A stretch of DNA of 57,104 nucleotides. Origin: Devosia geojensis (GTDB taxonomy: Bacteria; Pseudomonadota; Alphaproteobacteria; Rhizobiales; Devosiaceae). Under the pieces are notes generated by a model, which worked only from the letters and a program-made list of their open reading frames with translations, did no database searches and was not told where the DNA came from. Below, piece after piece: positions 42,844 to 51,932 of the stretch. Position 1 is the first letter of the stretch. Each line of letters begins with the position of its first letter. The position numbers were made by a program, and so were the translations under genes. The stretch lies in NCBI RefSeq assembly GCF_000969415.1, contig NZ_JZEX01000057.1:1-57104 (forward strand). Reading direction: 5' to 3'.

Positions 42844-44499
42844 CTACCGCGTCAGCGGCTTGTACGTCGCCCGCTTCGGGTTTACCGCATCCGGCCCCAG
42901 CCGGCGCACCTTGTCCGCCTCGTAGTCGGCGAAGTTCCCTTCGAACCATTCGACGTGGCTGTCGCCCTCGAACGCCAGCATGTGCGTGGCGAGACGGTCG
43001 AGGAACATGCGGTCGTGGCTGATGATCACGGCGCAGCCGGCGAATTCCTCCAGCGCCTCTTCGAGCGCGGCGAGGGTTTCGGTGTCGAGGTCGTTGGTCG
43101 GCTCGTCGAGGAGGAGGACGTTGGCGCCGGACTTCAGCATCTTGGCGAGGTGCACGCGGTTGCGTTGGCCGCCCGAAAGGTTGCCGACCTTCTGCTGCTG
43201 GTCGCCGCCCTTGAAGTTGAAGGCCGAGGTATAGGCGCGGCTGTTCACCTCGCGTTTGCCGAGCGTGATGATCTCGTTGCCGCCCGAGATTTCCTCCCAC
43301 ACGGTCTTGTTGGGGTCGAGCGTGTCGCGGCTCTGGTCGACATAGCCGAGCTTGACGCTTTCCCCGACCACGATCTCGCCGCTGTCGGGCTTTTCCTGGC
43401 CGGTGAGCATGCGGAAGAGCGTCGACTTGCCGGCCCCGTTCGGGCCGATGATGCCGACGATACCGCCCGGCGGCAGCTTGAAGCTGAGATCGTCGATGAG
43501 GAGGCGGTCGCCGAAGCCCTTGGAGAGACCCTCGACGTTGATGACGTTCTGGCCCAGCCGCTCGCCCGGCGGAATGACAATCTGCGCCGTCGAGGACTGC
43601 GTGCGCGCCTCGTTGATCTTGACCAGCTCGTCGTAGGATTTGATGCGCGCCTTGGACTTGGACTGGCGCGCCTGCGGGGACTGGCCCATCCACTCCTTCT
43701 CGCGCTGCAGCACCTTGAGGCGCGCCGCGTCCTCGCGCTGCTCCTGCGCGTAGCGCTTGGACTTGGCGTCGAGATAGGCGGTGTAGTTGCCCTCGTAGGG
43801 GATGCCGCGGCCGCGGTCGAGCTCGAGGATCCAGCCGGTGACGTTGTCGAGGAAGTAGCGGTCGTGGGTGATGATCAGCACCGCGCCCTCGAACTCGCGC
43901 AGGTGCCGTTCGAGCCAGGCCGTCGTCTCGGCGTCGAGATGGTTGGTCGGCTCGTCGAGCAGCAGCAGGTCGGGCTTGGAAAGCAGCAGCGCGCAGAGGG
44001 CCACGCGGCGCTTCTCGCCGCCCGAGAGCGTGGTCACGTCCGCATCGCCCGGCGGGCAGCCGAGCGCTTCCATGGCCACCTCGACCTGCGATTCGAGGTC
44101 CCAGAGGTCCTGGCTGTCGATGATGTCCTGGAGCTTGGTCGCCTCGTCGGCGGTCTCGTCGGAATAGTTCATCATCAACTCGTTGTAGCGGTCGACGATG
44201 CCCTTCTTTTCCTTGACGCCCGTCATCACGTTGCCGAGGACGTTGAGCGCCGGATCGAGCTGCGGCTCCTGCGCGAGGTAGCCGACCTTGGCGCCGTCGG
44301 CGACCCAGGCCTCGCCGGTGAATTCGGTATCGATCCCCGCCATGATCTTCAAAAGCGTCGACTTGCCCGAGCCGTTCGGGCCGAGCACGCCGATCTTGGC
44401 GTCGGGATAGAAGGAGAGATGGATGTTGTCCAACACCTTCTTGCCGCCCGAATAGGCCTTGGACATTCCGTGCATGTGATAGATGAACTGGCGGGCCAT
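42844..44499 (-). CDS. ettA: Energy-dependent translational throttle protein EttA (ABC-F)
   Basis: A 551-residue soluble ABC-F ATPase with two nucleotide-binding domains: Walker A GPNGSGKST and GPNGAGKST, signatures LSGGEKRRVAL and LSGGQRNRVHLAK, Walker B LLLLDEPTNHLDAE and LLLDEPTNDLDTE. An arm/linker lies between them (about 250-320, Lys/Arg-rich). EttA binds the ribosomal E site and gates entry into elongation according to ADP/ATP. Length and order are normal. It starts at the ATG after GGAAG. Confidence 0.94.
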   Translation of the reverse strand: MARQFIYHMHGMSKAYSGGKKVLDNIHLSFYPDAKIGVLGPNGSGKSTLLKIMAGIDTEFTGEAWVADGAKVGYLAQEPQLDPALNVLGNVMTGVKEKKGIVDRYNELMMNYSDETADEATKLQDIIDSQDLWDLESQVEVAMEALGCPPGDADVTTLSGGEKRRVALCALLLSKPDLLLLDEPTNHLDAETTAWLERHLREFEGAVLIITHDRYFLDNVTGWILELDRGRGIPYEGNYTAYLDAKSKRYAQEQREDAARLKVLQREKEWMGQSPQARQSKSKARIKSYDELVKINEARTQSSTAQIVIPPGERLGQNVINVEGLSKGFGDRLLIDDLSFKLPPGGIVGIIGPNGAGKSTLFRMLTGQEKPDSGEIVVGESVKLGYVDQSRDTLDPNKTVWEEISGGNEIITLGKREVNSRAYTSAFNFKGGDQQQKVGNLSGGQRNRVHLAKMLKSGANVLLLDEPTNDLDTETLAALEEALEEFAGCAVIISHDRMFLDRLATHMLAFEGDSHVEWFEGNFADYEADKVRRLGPDAVNPKRATYKPLTR

Positions 44500-44583
44500 G
44501 GGGGCTCGAACTTCCTGCTGACCTGGGAGTGGACTCGGCCCCGTATGTAGGCGAACTGGCGCCGTGGGGCAATCGGCAGAGGC

Positions 44584-44712
44584 TCAGCTCGCGAACCGCC
44601 GGGCAAACCCGTCCATGGTCTCGACGATCGCCGCGCCCATCGCCGCCTCACCATAGCTGTGCCCGGCATCCCCCTCCGCGTGCGGCACACCTTCGGCATA
44701 GAGCGTTGTCAT
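44584..44712 (-). CDS. Possible small protein or gene remnant
   Basis: A 42-residue frame starting MTTLYAEGVPHAEGDAG and ending DGFARRFAS. A good ribosome-binding site (GGAGG, eight bases before ATG) argues for translation. The text reads like the C-terminal tail of a larger enzyme, so it could be a decayed remnant. Not recognised. Confidence 0.3.
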   Translation of the reverse strand: MTTLYAEGVPHAEGDAGHSYGEAAMGAAIVETMDGFARRFAS

Positions 44713-44852
44713 GAAATCCGCCTCCAGCGGTCAGGGAGCGCCGTGTTACAGGCAGGGAGCATTCCTGTCGAGGCGCGGCGCACCTTGTCGTTTGTCTGTC
44801 ACGGCGTCATCGTATGAGGCCGGATCGACGGGAACCTGCGGGGGATTCGGCC

Positions 44853-45674
44853 ATGCTCAACGACCTGCCCACAATCGGCGCGGCGCTCACGGTGCCGGAC
44901 CTCGAAACGCTCGCGCCCTGGATCATCGAGGGGCAGAGGGACGTGGAGCTGCAGGATTTCATCGCCATCGAAATGCTCGACGGCGACTGGAACCCGGTGG
45001 TGCGCCGCGCGCTCGACCTTCTCGACGGGCACGAGGGGCGGCTCGGCATCCATGGGCCGTTCTGGGGCTTTTCCATCGATTGCCCGGACCCGGAGATCCG
45101 CGCCGTCATCCAGCGCCGGCTCGACCAGGGGCTCGACATCTGCGCCGCGCTCGGCGCCACCCACATGGTCGTCCACAGCCCCTTCTCCACCTGGGACTAC
45201 AACAATCTCGACAAGGACGAGACCGCGCGCGAGCGGCAGATGGTCAACATCCATCTGACGCTCAATGCCGCCGTGCGCCGCGCCGAAAGCCTCGGCGTCG
45301 TCCTCGCCATCGAGAACATCGAGGACAAGAACCCGCTCGACCGCGTGGCGCTGGCCCGCTCGTTCAACTCGAAGGCGGTCGCCGTTTCCATCGATACCGG
45401 TCATGCCCACTACGCCCACGGCACCACGGGCGCCCCGCCCGTCGACTACTTTGTGCGGGCTGCCGGCGACTTGCTCGCCCATGTGCATATCCAGGATGCC
45501 GACGGCTATGCCGACCGGCACTGGCCGCCGGGCGAAGGCACCATCAACTGGAAGAGCGTCTTCCGGGCGCTGCGCGAGAGCCCGTCCAACCCGCGCCTCG
45601 TGCTTGAGCTCGCCGACAATTCGCGTCTGCGCGAGGCCGGCGACTGGCTGATCGAGCAGGGCCTGGCGCGCTAG
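44853..45674 (+). CDS. Sugar phosphate isomerase/epimerase-like TIM-barrel protein
   Basis: 273 residues resembling AP-endonuclease-2/xylose-isomerase TIM barrels. Candidate metal-binding acids and histidines are in HGPFWGFS, THMVVHSPFST, LAIENIEDKNP, SIDTGHAHYAHG and HVHIQDADGYADRHWPPG. The substrate is unknown. The ATG follows GGGGA. It is 81 bp before a GH13 gene in the same direction, suggesting a shared carbohydrate pathway. Confidence 0.82.
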   Translation: MLNDLPTIGAALTVPDLETLAPWIIEGQRDVELQDFIAIEMLDGDWNPVVRRALDLLDGHEGRLGIHGPFWGFSIDCPDPEIRAVIQRRLDQGLDICAALGATHMVVHSPFSTWDYNNLDKDETARERQMVNIHLTLNAAVRRAESLGVVLAIENIEDKNPLDRVALARSFNSKAVAVSIDTGHAHYAHGTTGAPPVDYFVRAAGDLLAHVHIQDADGYADRHWPPGEGTINWKSVFRALRESPSNPRLVLELADNSRLREAGDWLIEQGLAR

Positions 45675-45755
45675 CGGACGGCCTGTCGCGGTTTTGGAAC
45701 AGGAGCAACGGCTTGGCCGTTGCTTGCAAGGGGTGCCGAAGCCCATGCGACCGAT

Positions 45756-47387
45756 ATGCCCAATCTCTGGTACAAGAACGCCGTCATCTACTGCCTCGAC
45801 GTCGAGACGTTCATGGATTCCAACGGCGACGGCGTCGGCGATTTCGCCGGCCTCGCCCACCGGCTCGATCACCTGGAACGGCTCGGCGTCACCTGCATCT
45901 GGCTGACCCCGTTCTACCCCTCGCCCAACCGCGACAACGGCTACGACGTCACCGACTACTACAATGTCGATCCGCGCTACGGCACGCTCGGCGATTTCGT
46001 CGAATTCATGCATGCCGCCGACGATCGCGGCATGCGGGTGATCATCGACCTCGTTGTCAACCACACATCGATCGACCACCCCTGGTTCCAGTCGGCCCGT
46101 TCGAGCCCGGATTCGCCCTATCGCGACTGGTACGTGTGGAGCAAGACCAAGCCCGCCAACATCACCGACGGCGTGGTGTTCCCGGGCGTGCAGAAGTCCA
46201 TCTGGTCGCGCGACCGCAAGGCGAAGGCCTGGTACCTCCACCGCTTCTACAGCCACCAGGCCGACCTCAATGTGCGCACCCCCGCAGTGCGCGAGGAGAT
46301 CCTCAGGATCATGGGGTTTTGGCTGGCGCTGGGCGTCTCAGGCTTCCGCATCGATGCCGTGCCCTTCCTCGTCGAGCCCAAGGGACCGGCCAGCGAAGGC
46401 AACCCGGACCCTTACGCCATCCTCAGCGAAATGCACGACTTCATGTCCTGGCGAAAAGCGGGCGCCGCCATGCTCGCCGAGGCCAACATCACCTACGATG
46501 TCGCCAACGCGTATTTCGGCGCGGGCGAGCGCATGAGCATGATCTTCGATTTCCTGCTCAACCAGTACCTCTTCCTCTCGCTCGCCCGCCGCTCGGCGGC
46601 CCCGCTCCGCCGCGCCCTCAAGGACCGGCCGATGCCCGGCGGCATGGGCCAGTGGGCAACGTTCCTGCGCAATCACGACGAGATCGACCTGGCGCGCCTC
46701 TCGCGCCAGGAGCGCGAGGAATGCTACGCCGCCTTCGGCCCCAAGCCCGACATGCAGCTCTATGGCCGCGGGCTCCGGCGACGGCTCGCCGGCATGCTCG
46801 ACGGCGACGAGGCCCGCCTGAAGCTCGCCTTCTCCCTGCTCTTTGCCATGCCGGGCACCCCCGTCCTCTGGTTCGGCGACGAGATCGGCATGGGGGAGAA
46901 CCTGTCGCTGCCCGAGCGCAACGCCGTGCGCACCCCCATGCAGTGGAGCGACGAGCGCAACGGCGGCTTCTCCTCGGCGTCCGCCGATGAGCTTATCCAT
47001 CCCATGCAGGCGAACGGCCGCTTCGGCTACAAGCAGGTCAACGTCTCCGAGCAGGTGCGCCGTCCGGGCTCGCTCATGCATGTCGTTGCCGCCATGATCG
47101 GCACGCGCCGCTCGACGCCCGAGATCGGCTGGGGCGAGCCGCAGCTCATCGATGTCGGCAACGACGATATCCTGGTCGTCAGCTACCTCTGGCGCGAGAA
47201 CCGCGTCATCACCGTTCACAACTTCACGCAGGACAAGGTGCGCGTGCCGCTCAAGGTCGAGGGCGTCACCCGCTACATGCCGCTGCTGATGAGCTCGGCG
47301 CCGCTCGCCCCCTTTGCGGCGAACGAACCCACCGAACTGCCGCCCTTCGGCTATTGCTGGCTGCGCTGCGAGGGGGAGCGGCGGTGA
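45756..47387 (+). CDS. Trehalose synthase-like alpha-amylase family (GH13) enzyme
   Basis: A 543-residue GH13 protein. The start MPNLWYKNAVIYCLDVETFM then DSNGDGVGDFAG, LTPFYPSPNRDNGYDVTDY and IIDLVVNHTS resembles trehalose synthase (maltose-trehalose interconversion). The catalytic set is Asp in GFRIDAVPF, Glu in MLAEANI and Asp in FLRNHDEID. It lacks any maltokinase domain. A transfer or isomerising activity on maltose is likely but the exact reaction is uncertain. The ribosome-binding site is weak; the start is chosen by similarity, with an in-frame TTG at 45720 possible. Confidence 0.85.
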   Translation: MPNLWYKNAVIYCLDVETFMDSNGDGVGDFAGLAHRLDHLERLGVTCIWLTPFYPSPNRDNGYDVTDYYNVDPRYGTLGDFVEFMHAADDRGMRVIIDLVVNHTSIDHPWFQSARSSPDSPYRDWYVWSKTKPANITDGVVFPGVQKSIWSRDRKAKAWYLHRFYSHQADLNVRTPAVREEILRIMGFWLALGVSGFRIDAVPFLVEPKGPASEGNPDPYAILSEMHDFMSWRKAGAAMLAEANITYDVANAYFGAGERMSMIFDFLLNQYLFLSLARRSAAPLRRALKDRPMPGGMGQWATFLRNHDEIDLARLSRQEREECYAAFGPKPDMQLYGRGLRRRLAGMLDGDEARLKLAFSLLFAMPGTPVLWFGDEIGMGENLSLPERNAVRTPMQWSDERNGGFSSASADELIHPMQANGRFGYKQVNVSEQVRRPGSLMHVVAAMIGTRRSTPEIGWGEPQLIDVGNDDILVVSYLWRENRVITVHNFTQDKVRVPLKVEGVTRYMPLLMSSAPLAPFAANEPTELPPFGYCWLRCEGERR

Positions 47388-47392
47388 CAGGC

Positions 47393-47558
47393 ACCCCTTC
47401 CCCTCTCCCCTTGTGGGAGAGGGACAGATTTTCCGCGTCCAGCGGAAAATCAGGGTGAGGGGTCTGCGATGCAGCAACACACGCCGGCGATTGTCGCGAC
47501 ATTGCAAACCCCTCATCCGGCCCTTCGGGCCACCTTCTCCCACAAGGGGAGAAGGGTA
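47393..47558. repeat. R4 family palindromic repeat, second copy
   Basis: Starts CCCCTTCCCCTCTCCCCTTG with a pairing block GGGAGAGGG, holds a clear small hairpin ATTTTCCGC...GCGGAAAAT, the phrase CAGGGTGAGGGG, and ends CTTCTCCCACAAGGGGAGAAGG. It lies between the convergent GH13 and chemoreceptor-like genes and may act as a bidirectional transcription barrier. Confidence 0.7.
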
Positions 47559-47582
47559 GAACGAAGGCGCTCGGCAAACCAG

Positions 47583-48677
47583 TCAAAGCCCCAGCACCGA
47601 CCGCAGCGTCTCGTCCTTCTCGGTCTTCTGCATGACGACGCCGGTCCAGCCGAGCCCGTCATATTCCTGGTAACCAAGGGTTCTGGCGAAAGCGACGATG
47701 TGCCCGGCCCCGTCCTGGTAGCTGCCGCGCTGCCGGCCTTCGTGCCTGAGGGCAAAGCGCTGCCAGAGGAGGCCGGGATCGGTGGTGGCGATCACCCGCT
47801 CCTCTCCGTCCAGCAGCAGCACGGTGGTGCGGTCCTTGACCTGCGGCGGCAATGAAGCCTCGGTCTCGACGATGGCACGGCCCTGCGACTGCCAGTCGAA
47901 ATAGACGCCGAGCGTGCCGATGGCCGGCCCGTCGGTGCGCCCGCCCTGCCGCACCGCGGTCGAATAGACAAGTGCCTCGCGCTTGCCGTGATGGGCGCTG
48001 AGCTCCACCTCGCCCACCGCATAGTCGTCGCCGCAGGCGAGGCCCCGCGCCGCACGCACCCAGCTCTCGCCGGAAAGGTCGATGCCGCGCAGCGCCCTGG
48101 CATGGGCCGGGCTGGCGCTCGCCACCACCCGGCCTTTGCCGTCGGTGAGGACGAGGTCGAGATAGACGCTGTAGAACCGGTTGATGGTCGCGAGCCGATC
48201 GGCCGCGAAGGCGATCGCTTGCTCGCTCGGCTCCTCGAGCGCGCGCCAGAACGCGGTGTCGGTCGCCCACCAGCGCACGTCCGCCGTGCGCTCGTAGAGG
48301 TTGCGCACGATGAGCTGCACCAGCGTCTGGGCGAGGTCCGTCAGCCGCACGCCCTCCAGTTCGTCGACCAGCGTCTCCGACATCGATCGGCTGATGGCGA
48401 TGCGCCCCAGCACCACCTCCTGGAAGCGCCCGGCAATGTCCGCCGCCCGGTCGGCCAGCCGCTGCACCTCGTCGGCGACGACCGCGAAGCCCTTGCCCGC
48501 CTCTCCCGCCCGCGCCGCCTCGATGATGGCGTTGATGGCCAGGAGCTTCGTCTGCTTGACGATCTGCAGGTTCGAGCTCGAATAGCTCTCCAGCTCGCCG
48601 CTGATGCCGTCCATGACGACCCGCATCGCGCGCGGCGAGGCTGAAACGCCGGCCGGAAGTTTGGTATCCAAGTTCAT
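47583..48677 (-). CDS. Soluble MCP-signalling / Cache-like protein with inverted domain order
   Basis: 364 residues, no membrane helix. The chemoreceptor hairpin tip comes first, at residues about 42-76 ([34 protein letters not shown]), preceded by only about 40 residues. A Cache/PAS-like sensory domain follows at about 130-345 ([47 protein letters not shown]). In ordinary receptors the sensor is N-terminal and the hairpin is a long helical pair. Here the signalling part is short, so coupling to CheA/CheW is uncertain. No che genes are nearby. Confidence 0.8.
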   Translation of the reverse strand: MNLDTKLPAGVSASPRAMRVVMDGISGELESYSSSNLQIVKQTKLLAINAIIEAARAGEAGKGFAVVADEVQRLADRAADIAGRFQEVVLGRIAISRSMSETLVDELEGVRLTDLAQTLVQLIVRNLYERTADVRWWATDTAFWRALEEPSEQAIAFAADRLATINRFYSVYLDLVLTDGKGRVVASASPAHARALRGIDLSGESWVRAARGLACGDDYAVGEVELSAHHGKREALVYSTAVRQGGRTDGPAIGTLGVYFDWQSQGRAIVETEASLPPQVKDRTTVLLLDGEERVIATTDPGLLWQRFALRHEGRQRGSYQDGAGHIVAFARTLGYQEYDGLGWTGVVMQKTEKDETLRSVLGL

Positions 48678-48797
48678 ATCGCCGCCCCCAAGGCGAGAAA
48701 ACGAACGGGTGCCGTCGGGAGGACGGCAAAACTTCCGCAGTTATAGTAAGTCATGCTTACTCAAGCCTTAAGCGGCAGATTTCGGCGTGCCCAAAAC

Positions 48798-49481
48798 TTA
48801 GGCAATTTCTTCGAGCAACCACTTGCCGACTGGCCAGGTCGCCGCGAAATGCTTGAAGCAGACATCGAGGAAGCCGGCCTCGCGCGCCGCCGACGCCGGC
48901 ATCTGCGTCCCGGCGGTCAGTCCCTCGTAGAGCAGGAATTCGGCCCTGTCCGGATCGGCCTCGAAGCCGCGAGGCGGAAGCTTGCGGGTCTTCTCGCCGA
49001 TCTCGTAGGGGCCGGCGGCCTTCACCGCCTCGACCGCCGAAACCAGTGCCTTACCTGAGCGCGGCAAAACCACCGCATGACGAAAGGACTCCAGCCGCTC
49101 CTTTTCGAACCCGTGCATGCCGGTGCCGAGATAAACGGCCTCGGCCGTCAGCCGGAACCAGAAACCCGGGCAATCCCATCCGCGCCGGTCGCCGTGCCAG
49201 AACCAGAGATCGAGATGATCCTTGTACGGCCGCTTGTCCTTGGAGAAACGGATGTCGCGATTGATGCGCGAGATGGAGCCATTGACCTTCGGCTCGAACC
49301 GCACCGTCGGCGAAAGCCCCGCCAGCCTCGGCCCCATCGCCGAAACGAACGCTCTGCCGGGCTCGACATAACCGGCCTCGTAAAGGCTCCGATTGTCCTC
49401 GAACCAACCCTTGTCATTATTGGCCGCGATGCCGGACAGGAACGCAAAGGTCTCGGCGGGAAACCCCGTAAACTCGCTCAT
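48798..49481 (-). CDS. DUF2461 domain protein
   Basis: 227 residues matching the DUF2461 family, which is of unknown function: FAFLSGIAANNDKGWFEDNR at the start, then RFEPKVNGSISRINRDIRFS, KDKRPYKDHLDLWFWHG and a C-terminal helix pair. Predicted soluble. The ATG follows GGGAG at six bases; seven upstream codons in frame were excluded. Single gene, divergent from the next. Confidence 0.88.
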   Translation of the reverse strand: MSEFTGFPAETFAFLSGIAANNDKGWFEDNRSLYEAGYVEPGRAFVSAMGPRLAGLSPTVRFEPKVNGSISRINRDIRFSKDKRPYKDHLDLWFWHGDRRGWDCPGFWFRLTAEAVYLGTGMHGFEKERLESFRHAVVLPRSGKALVSAVEAVKAAGPYEIGEKTRKLPPRGFEADPDRAEFLLYEGLTAGTQMPASAAREAGFLDVCFKHFAATWPVGKWLLEEIA

Positions 49482-49646
49482 GGCGCACTCCCTGGCACGC
49501 ACGATAGCAGCCAGGCATCCGCTGCTCTAGCTGTTCGCGAATACTGTGAGTGAATCAGGAACGAGACTTCTGGAACCTTGGGTTCGGCAGGGGAGGGTTA
49601 GCTCGCGCAAGAAAAAATGGTAGCTAGCTCCATGCTGGAGATTTGC

Positions 49647-50474
49647 ATGCCCATCAACGCCTTCATCATCGATCTTGCCTCCGCCCGCCTTGCCGGCCAA
49701 GAGTCCGGCACGGGCCTGCCCGTCGTCTTTCTCCACGCCGGGGTTGCCGACAGCCGCATGTGGGCTTCGCAGATCGAGGCCGTTGCCGAGGCGGGGTTCC
49801 GTGCGGTCGCCTATGATCGCCGGGGGTTCGGCGAGAGCGAGAGCGCGGATGAGGCGTTCAGCCATCTTGGCGATCTTGAGGCGGTGCTGGAGCAGCTTGG
49901 CATCCATGCGGCGGTGTTCGTCGGGGCGTCGATGGGTGGGGCGTTGGCGATCGATTTTGCGCTGGAGTATCCGGAGCGCGTCGTGGGGCTGGTGCTGGTG
50001 GGGACGGCGCTCAGCGGGGCGGCGGAGCCGGAGCTGCCGGACGAGGTGATGCCGCTGATCGAGGCGATGGAGATCGCCGAGGAGCGGGGTGACATCGAGA
50101 TGCTCAACCGCGCCGAGGCGCACGCCTGGCTCGATGGGCCGATGAGCCAGAACGGACGGGTTTCGGGGCCGGTGCGCGAGCTCTTCCTTGCAATGAACGG
50201 GGCGGCGCTCGCCAAGCCCCGGCTGACGCAGGAGGAGCCGCCGGTTGCGGCGCTCGATTACCTGGCGGGCATCGAGGCGCCGGTGCTCTTGGCGGTCGGC
50301 AGCCTCGATTTCCCGCATATCATCGCGCGGCACGACGAGCTTTCCGAGGAGTTCGACAATGCCTTCGCGATCATGATCGAGAACACGGCGCACCTGTCGC
50401 CGCTGGAGCGGCCGGACCTCTTCAATCCACTGCTGCTGGAGTTCCTGGCGGCGATCACCGGCGGAGAGGACTAG
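49647..50474 (+). CDS. Alpha/beta hydrolase
   Basis: 275 residues of the alpha/beta-hydrolase fold. The nucleophile elbow is VGASMGG (Ser), the oxyanion region VVFLHAGVADSRMW, the acid in GSLDFPHI and the catalytic His in NTAHLSPLERPD, a typical order. The substrate is unknown. The ATG at 49647 is preceded by GGAG at six bases; ATGs at 49617 and 49632 are possible. The 150 bp downstream hold a weak hairpin without a T-run. Confidence 0.85.
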   Translation: MPINAFIIDLASARLAGQESGTGLPVVFLHAGVADSRMWASQIEAVAEAGFRAVAYDRRGFGESESADEAFSHLGDLEAVLEQLGIHAAVFVGASMGGALAIDFALEYPERVVGLVLVGTALSGAAEPELPDEVMPLIEAMEIAEERGDIEMLNRAEAHAWLDGPMSQNGRVSGPVRELFLAMNGAALAKPRLTQEEPPVAALDYLAGIEAPVLLAVGSLDFPHIIARHDELSEEFDNAFAIMIENTAHLSPLERPDLFNPLLLEFLAAITGGED

Positions 50475-50624
50475 GACTTCGGCCGGCCCGTTCACGCGGC
50501 GGGTCACGGCTTTCACAGGACGATTCAACGACTTCGGACGACGATTCAGGTCGTTGGGACATCGAGTCCGCAAATGAGTGCAAGCCGTTGAAATCAGAGT
50601 CATAAGGCCGATCCGGGGCGCGAC

Positions 50625-51275
50625 CTAATCGGCGGCGAGCGAAGCCGGGTGCGGGGCTTGCCGCAGTTCGGCCAAGGCGTGGCGGGCGACCGTGACCGCG
50701 CCATGCACGGCGAGGCTCCCCATCACGCCGGCGACGACGATGTCAGGCCAGGCGGTGCCGGTGCCGAAGACGCCGAGGGCGGCGAGCAGCACGGCGCAGT
50801 TGCCGAGCACGTCGTTGCGCGTGCAGATCCAAGCCGAGCGCATGTTGCTGTCGCCGTAGCGGAAGCGCCAGAGGAGGCCGAAGGCGGCGAAGTTGGCAAG
50901 GAGCCCGGCGGCGCCGACGGCACCCATGGTGTAGGCGTGCGGCGTGGCGCCGGCATGGACGTTCCAGGCCGCCATGCCGATGACCCAGACGCCGAAGGCG
51001 CCCATGGTCAGCGCCTTGACGAGCGAGGCGCGGGCACGCGCCGCCAGTCCCATGCCGAGGACGAAGAGGGTGATGGCGTAATTGCCTGCGTCGCCGAGAA
51101 AGTCGACCGCATCGGCAAGGAGCGAAACCGAACCGGAGGCGATGCCCGCGCCGACCTCGAGGACGAACATGCCGCCATTGATCGCCAGCACCGCCCAGAG
51201 CATGCGCCGATAGGCCTGGTCCCGCGGCGACTTCTGCGGAGTTTCGTGGCAGTGGTTGCAGCAGGACGCACTCAT
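50625..51275 (-). CDS. CDF-type cation efflux transporter
   Basis: 216 residues with six membrane helices, resembling short cation-diffusion-facilitator proteins. It has a Cys/His N-terminus (SCCNHCH) that could bind metal, a helix-2 acidic pair (LLADAVDFLGDAGNY), and a helix-5 site with Asn-Asp (CTRNDVLGN). The usual cytoplasmic C-terminal domain is missing. It is divergent from a MerR-type regulator with a well-formed operator, pointing to export of a divalent metal such as Zn2+, Cd2+, Co2+ or Pb2+. Confidence 0.83.
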   Translation of the reverse strand: MSASCCNHCHETPQKSPRDQAYRRMLWAVLAINGGMFVLEVGAGIASGSVSLLADAVDFLGDAGNYAITLFVLGMGLAARARASLVKALTMGAFGVWVIGMAAWNVHAGATPHAYTMGAVGAAGLLANFAAFGLLWRFRYGDSNMRSAWICTRNDVLGNCAVLLAALGVFGTGTAWPDIVVAGVMGSLAVHGAVTVARHALAELRQAPHPASLAAD

Positions 51276-51305
51276 GGCCTTGCCTTTGAATCAATCGATG
51301 CCTGC

Positions 51306-51336
51306 ATGCTACGATCTCTAGTCACTAGAGGAGCAA
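51306..51336 (-). promoter_or_regulatory. MerR-type promoter/operator of the CDF gene
   Basis: On the minus strand: -35 TTGCTC, then a 19-bp spacer holding the perfect dyad CTCTAG-TGA-CTAGAG, then -10 TAGCAT. An over-long 19-20 bp spacer with a central dyad is the hallmark of MerR-activated promoters, and the dyad resembles those of CadR/PbrR-type regulators. The regulator's own ribosome-binding site lies just beyond. Confidence 0.8.
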
Positions 51337-51342
51337 GCGGGA

Positions 51343-51747
51343 ATGAGCGAACGGCTGACTATCGGCGAGATGGCGGTGCGCAGCGGCGTCAAGGTGCCGA
51401 CCATCCGCTATTACGAACAGATCGGATTGCTGCCGGAGCCGCCGCGTAGCGCCGGCAACCGGCGGCTCTACGGCGAGGGCGAGCTGCGCCGCCTCGACTT
51501 CATCCACAACGCGCGCGAGCTCGGCTTTTCGATCGAGGACATCCGCGAGTTGCTGGCGATGAGCGCCGAGCCGCAGGCTTCGTGCCACGAAGTGGACAGC
51601 ATCGCCAACAGGCACCTCGGCGAGATCGAACGCCGCATCACGCGCCTCGAGGCTTTGCGCTCGGAGCTCGAACGGATGATTTCCGAATGCAGTCATGGAC
51701 GCATCTGCGACTGCCGGATCCTGGAAGCCATCGCCGGCGCGGCATAG
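51343..51747 (+). CDS. MerR family metal-responsive regulator
   Basis: 134 residues. N-terminal winged helix (LTIGEMAVRSGVKVPTIRYY, GNRRLYGEGELRRLDFI), dimerisation helix about 85-118, and metal-binding Cys81, Cys116, Cys122 and Cys124. A Cys near position 79-81 with the C-terminal Cys loop is the pattern of sensors for divalent metals (ZntR, CadR, PbrR) rather than Cu+ (CueR). It controls the divergent CDF gene through the dyad at 51316-51330. Confidence 0.92.
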   Translation: MSERLTIGEMAVRSGVKVPTIRYYEQIGLLPEPPRSAGNRRLYGEGELRRLDFIHNARELGFSIEDIRELLAMSAEPQASCHEVDSIANRHLGEIERRITRLEALRSELERMISECSHGRICDCRILEAIAGAA

Positions 51748-51801
51748 GTCCGTTGCTTGCAAGCTGCTAGTATGGTGGGACGCACAAATGATCCCTATCC
51801 A

Positions 51802-51885
51802 CAGGGTCATTCCCGCGAAAGCGGGAACCTCCGTTTTCCAATTCAAGCGAGAACAGAGGTCCCCGCTTTCGCGGGGATGACCCTG
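51802..51885. repeat. R2 family palindromic repeat, copy c
   Basis: Arms CAGGGTCATTCCCGCGAAAG and CTTTCGCGGGGATGACCCTG, nearly perfectly complementary, around about 40 bases. It lies between the convergent MerR and host-attachment genes. Confidence 0.85.
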
Positions 51886-51932
51886 TTTGACGGGAAATGG
51901 TGCCCGACAGGATGCAGTAAGTTCAACCCACC

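Noticed and set aside
50526..50572. Hairpins CAACGAC/GTCGTTG and GGAC/GTCC after the alpha/beta hydrolase gene as a terminator
   Set aside because: The stems are short and no T-run follows.
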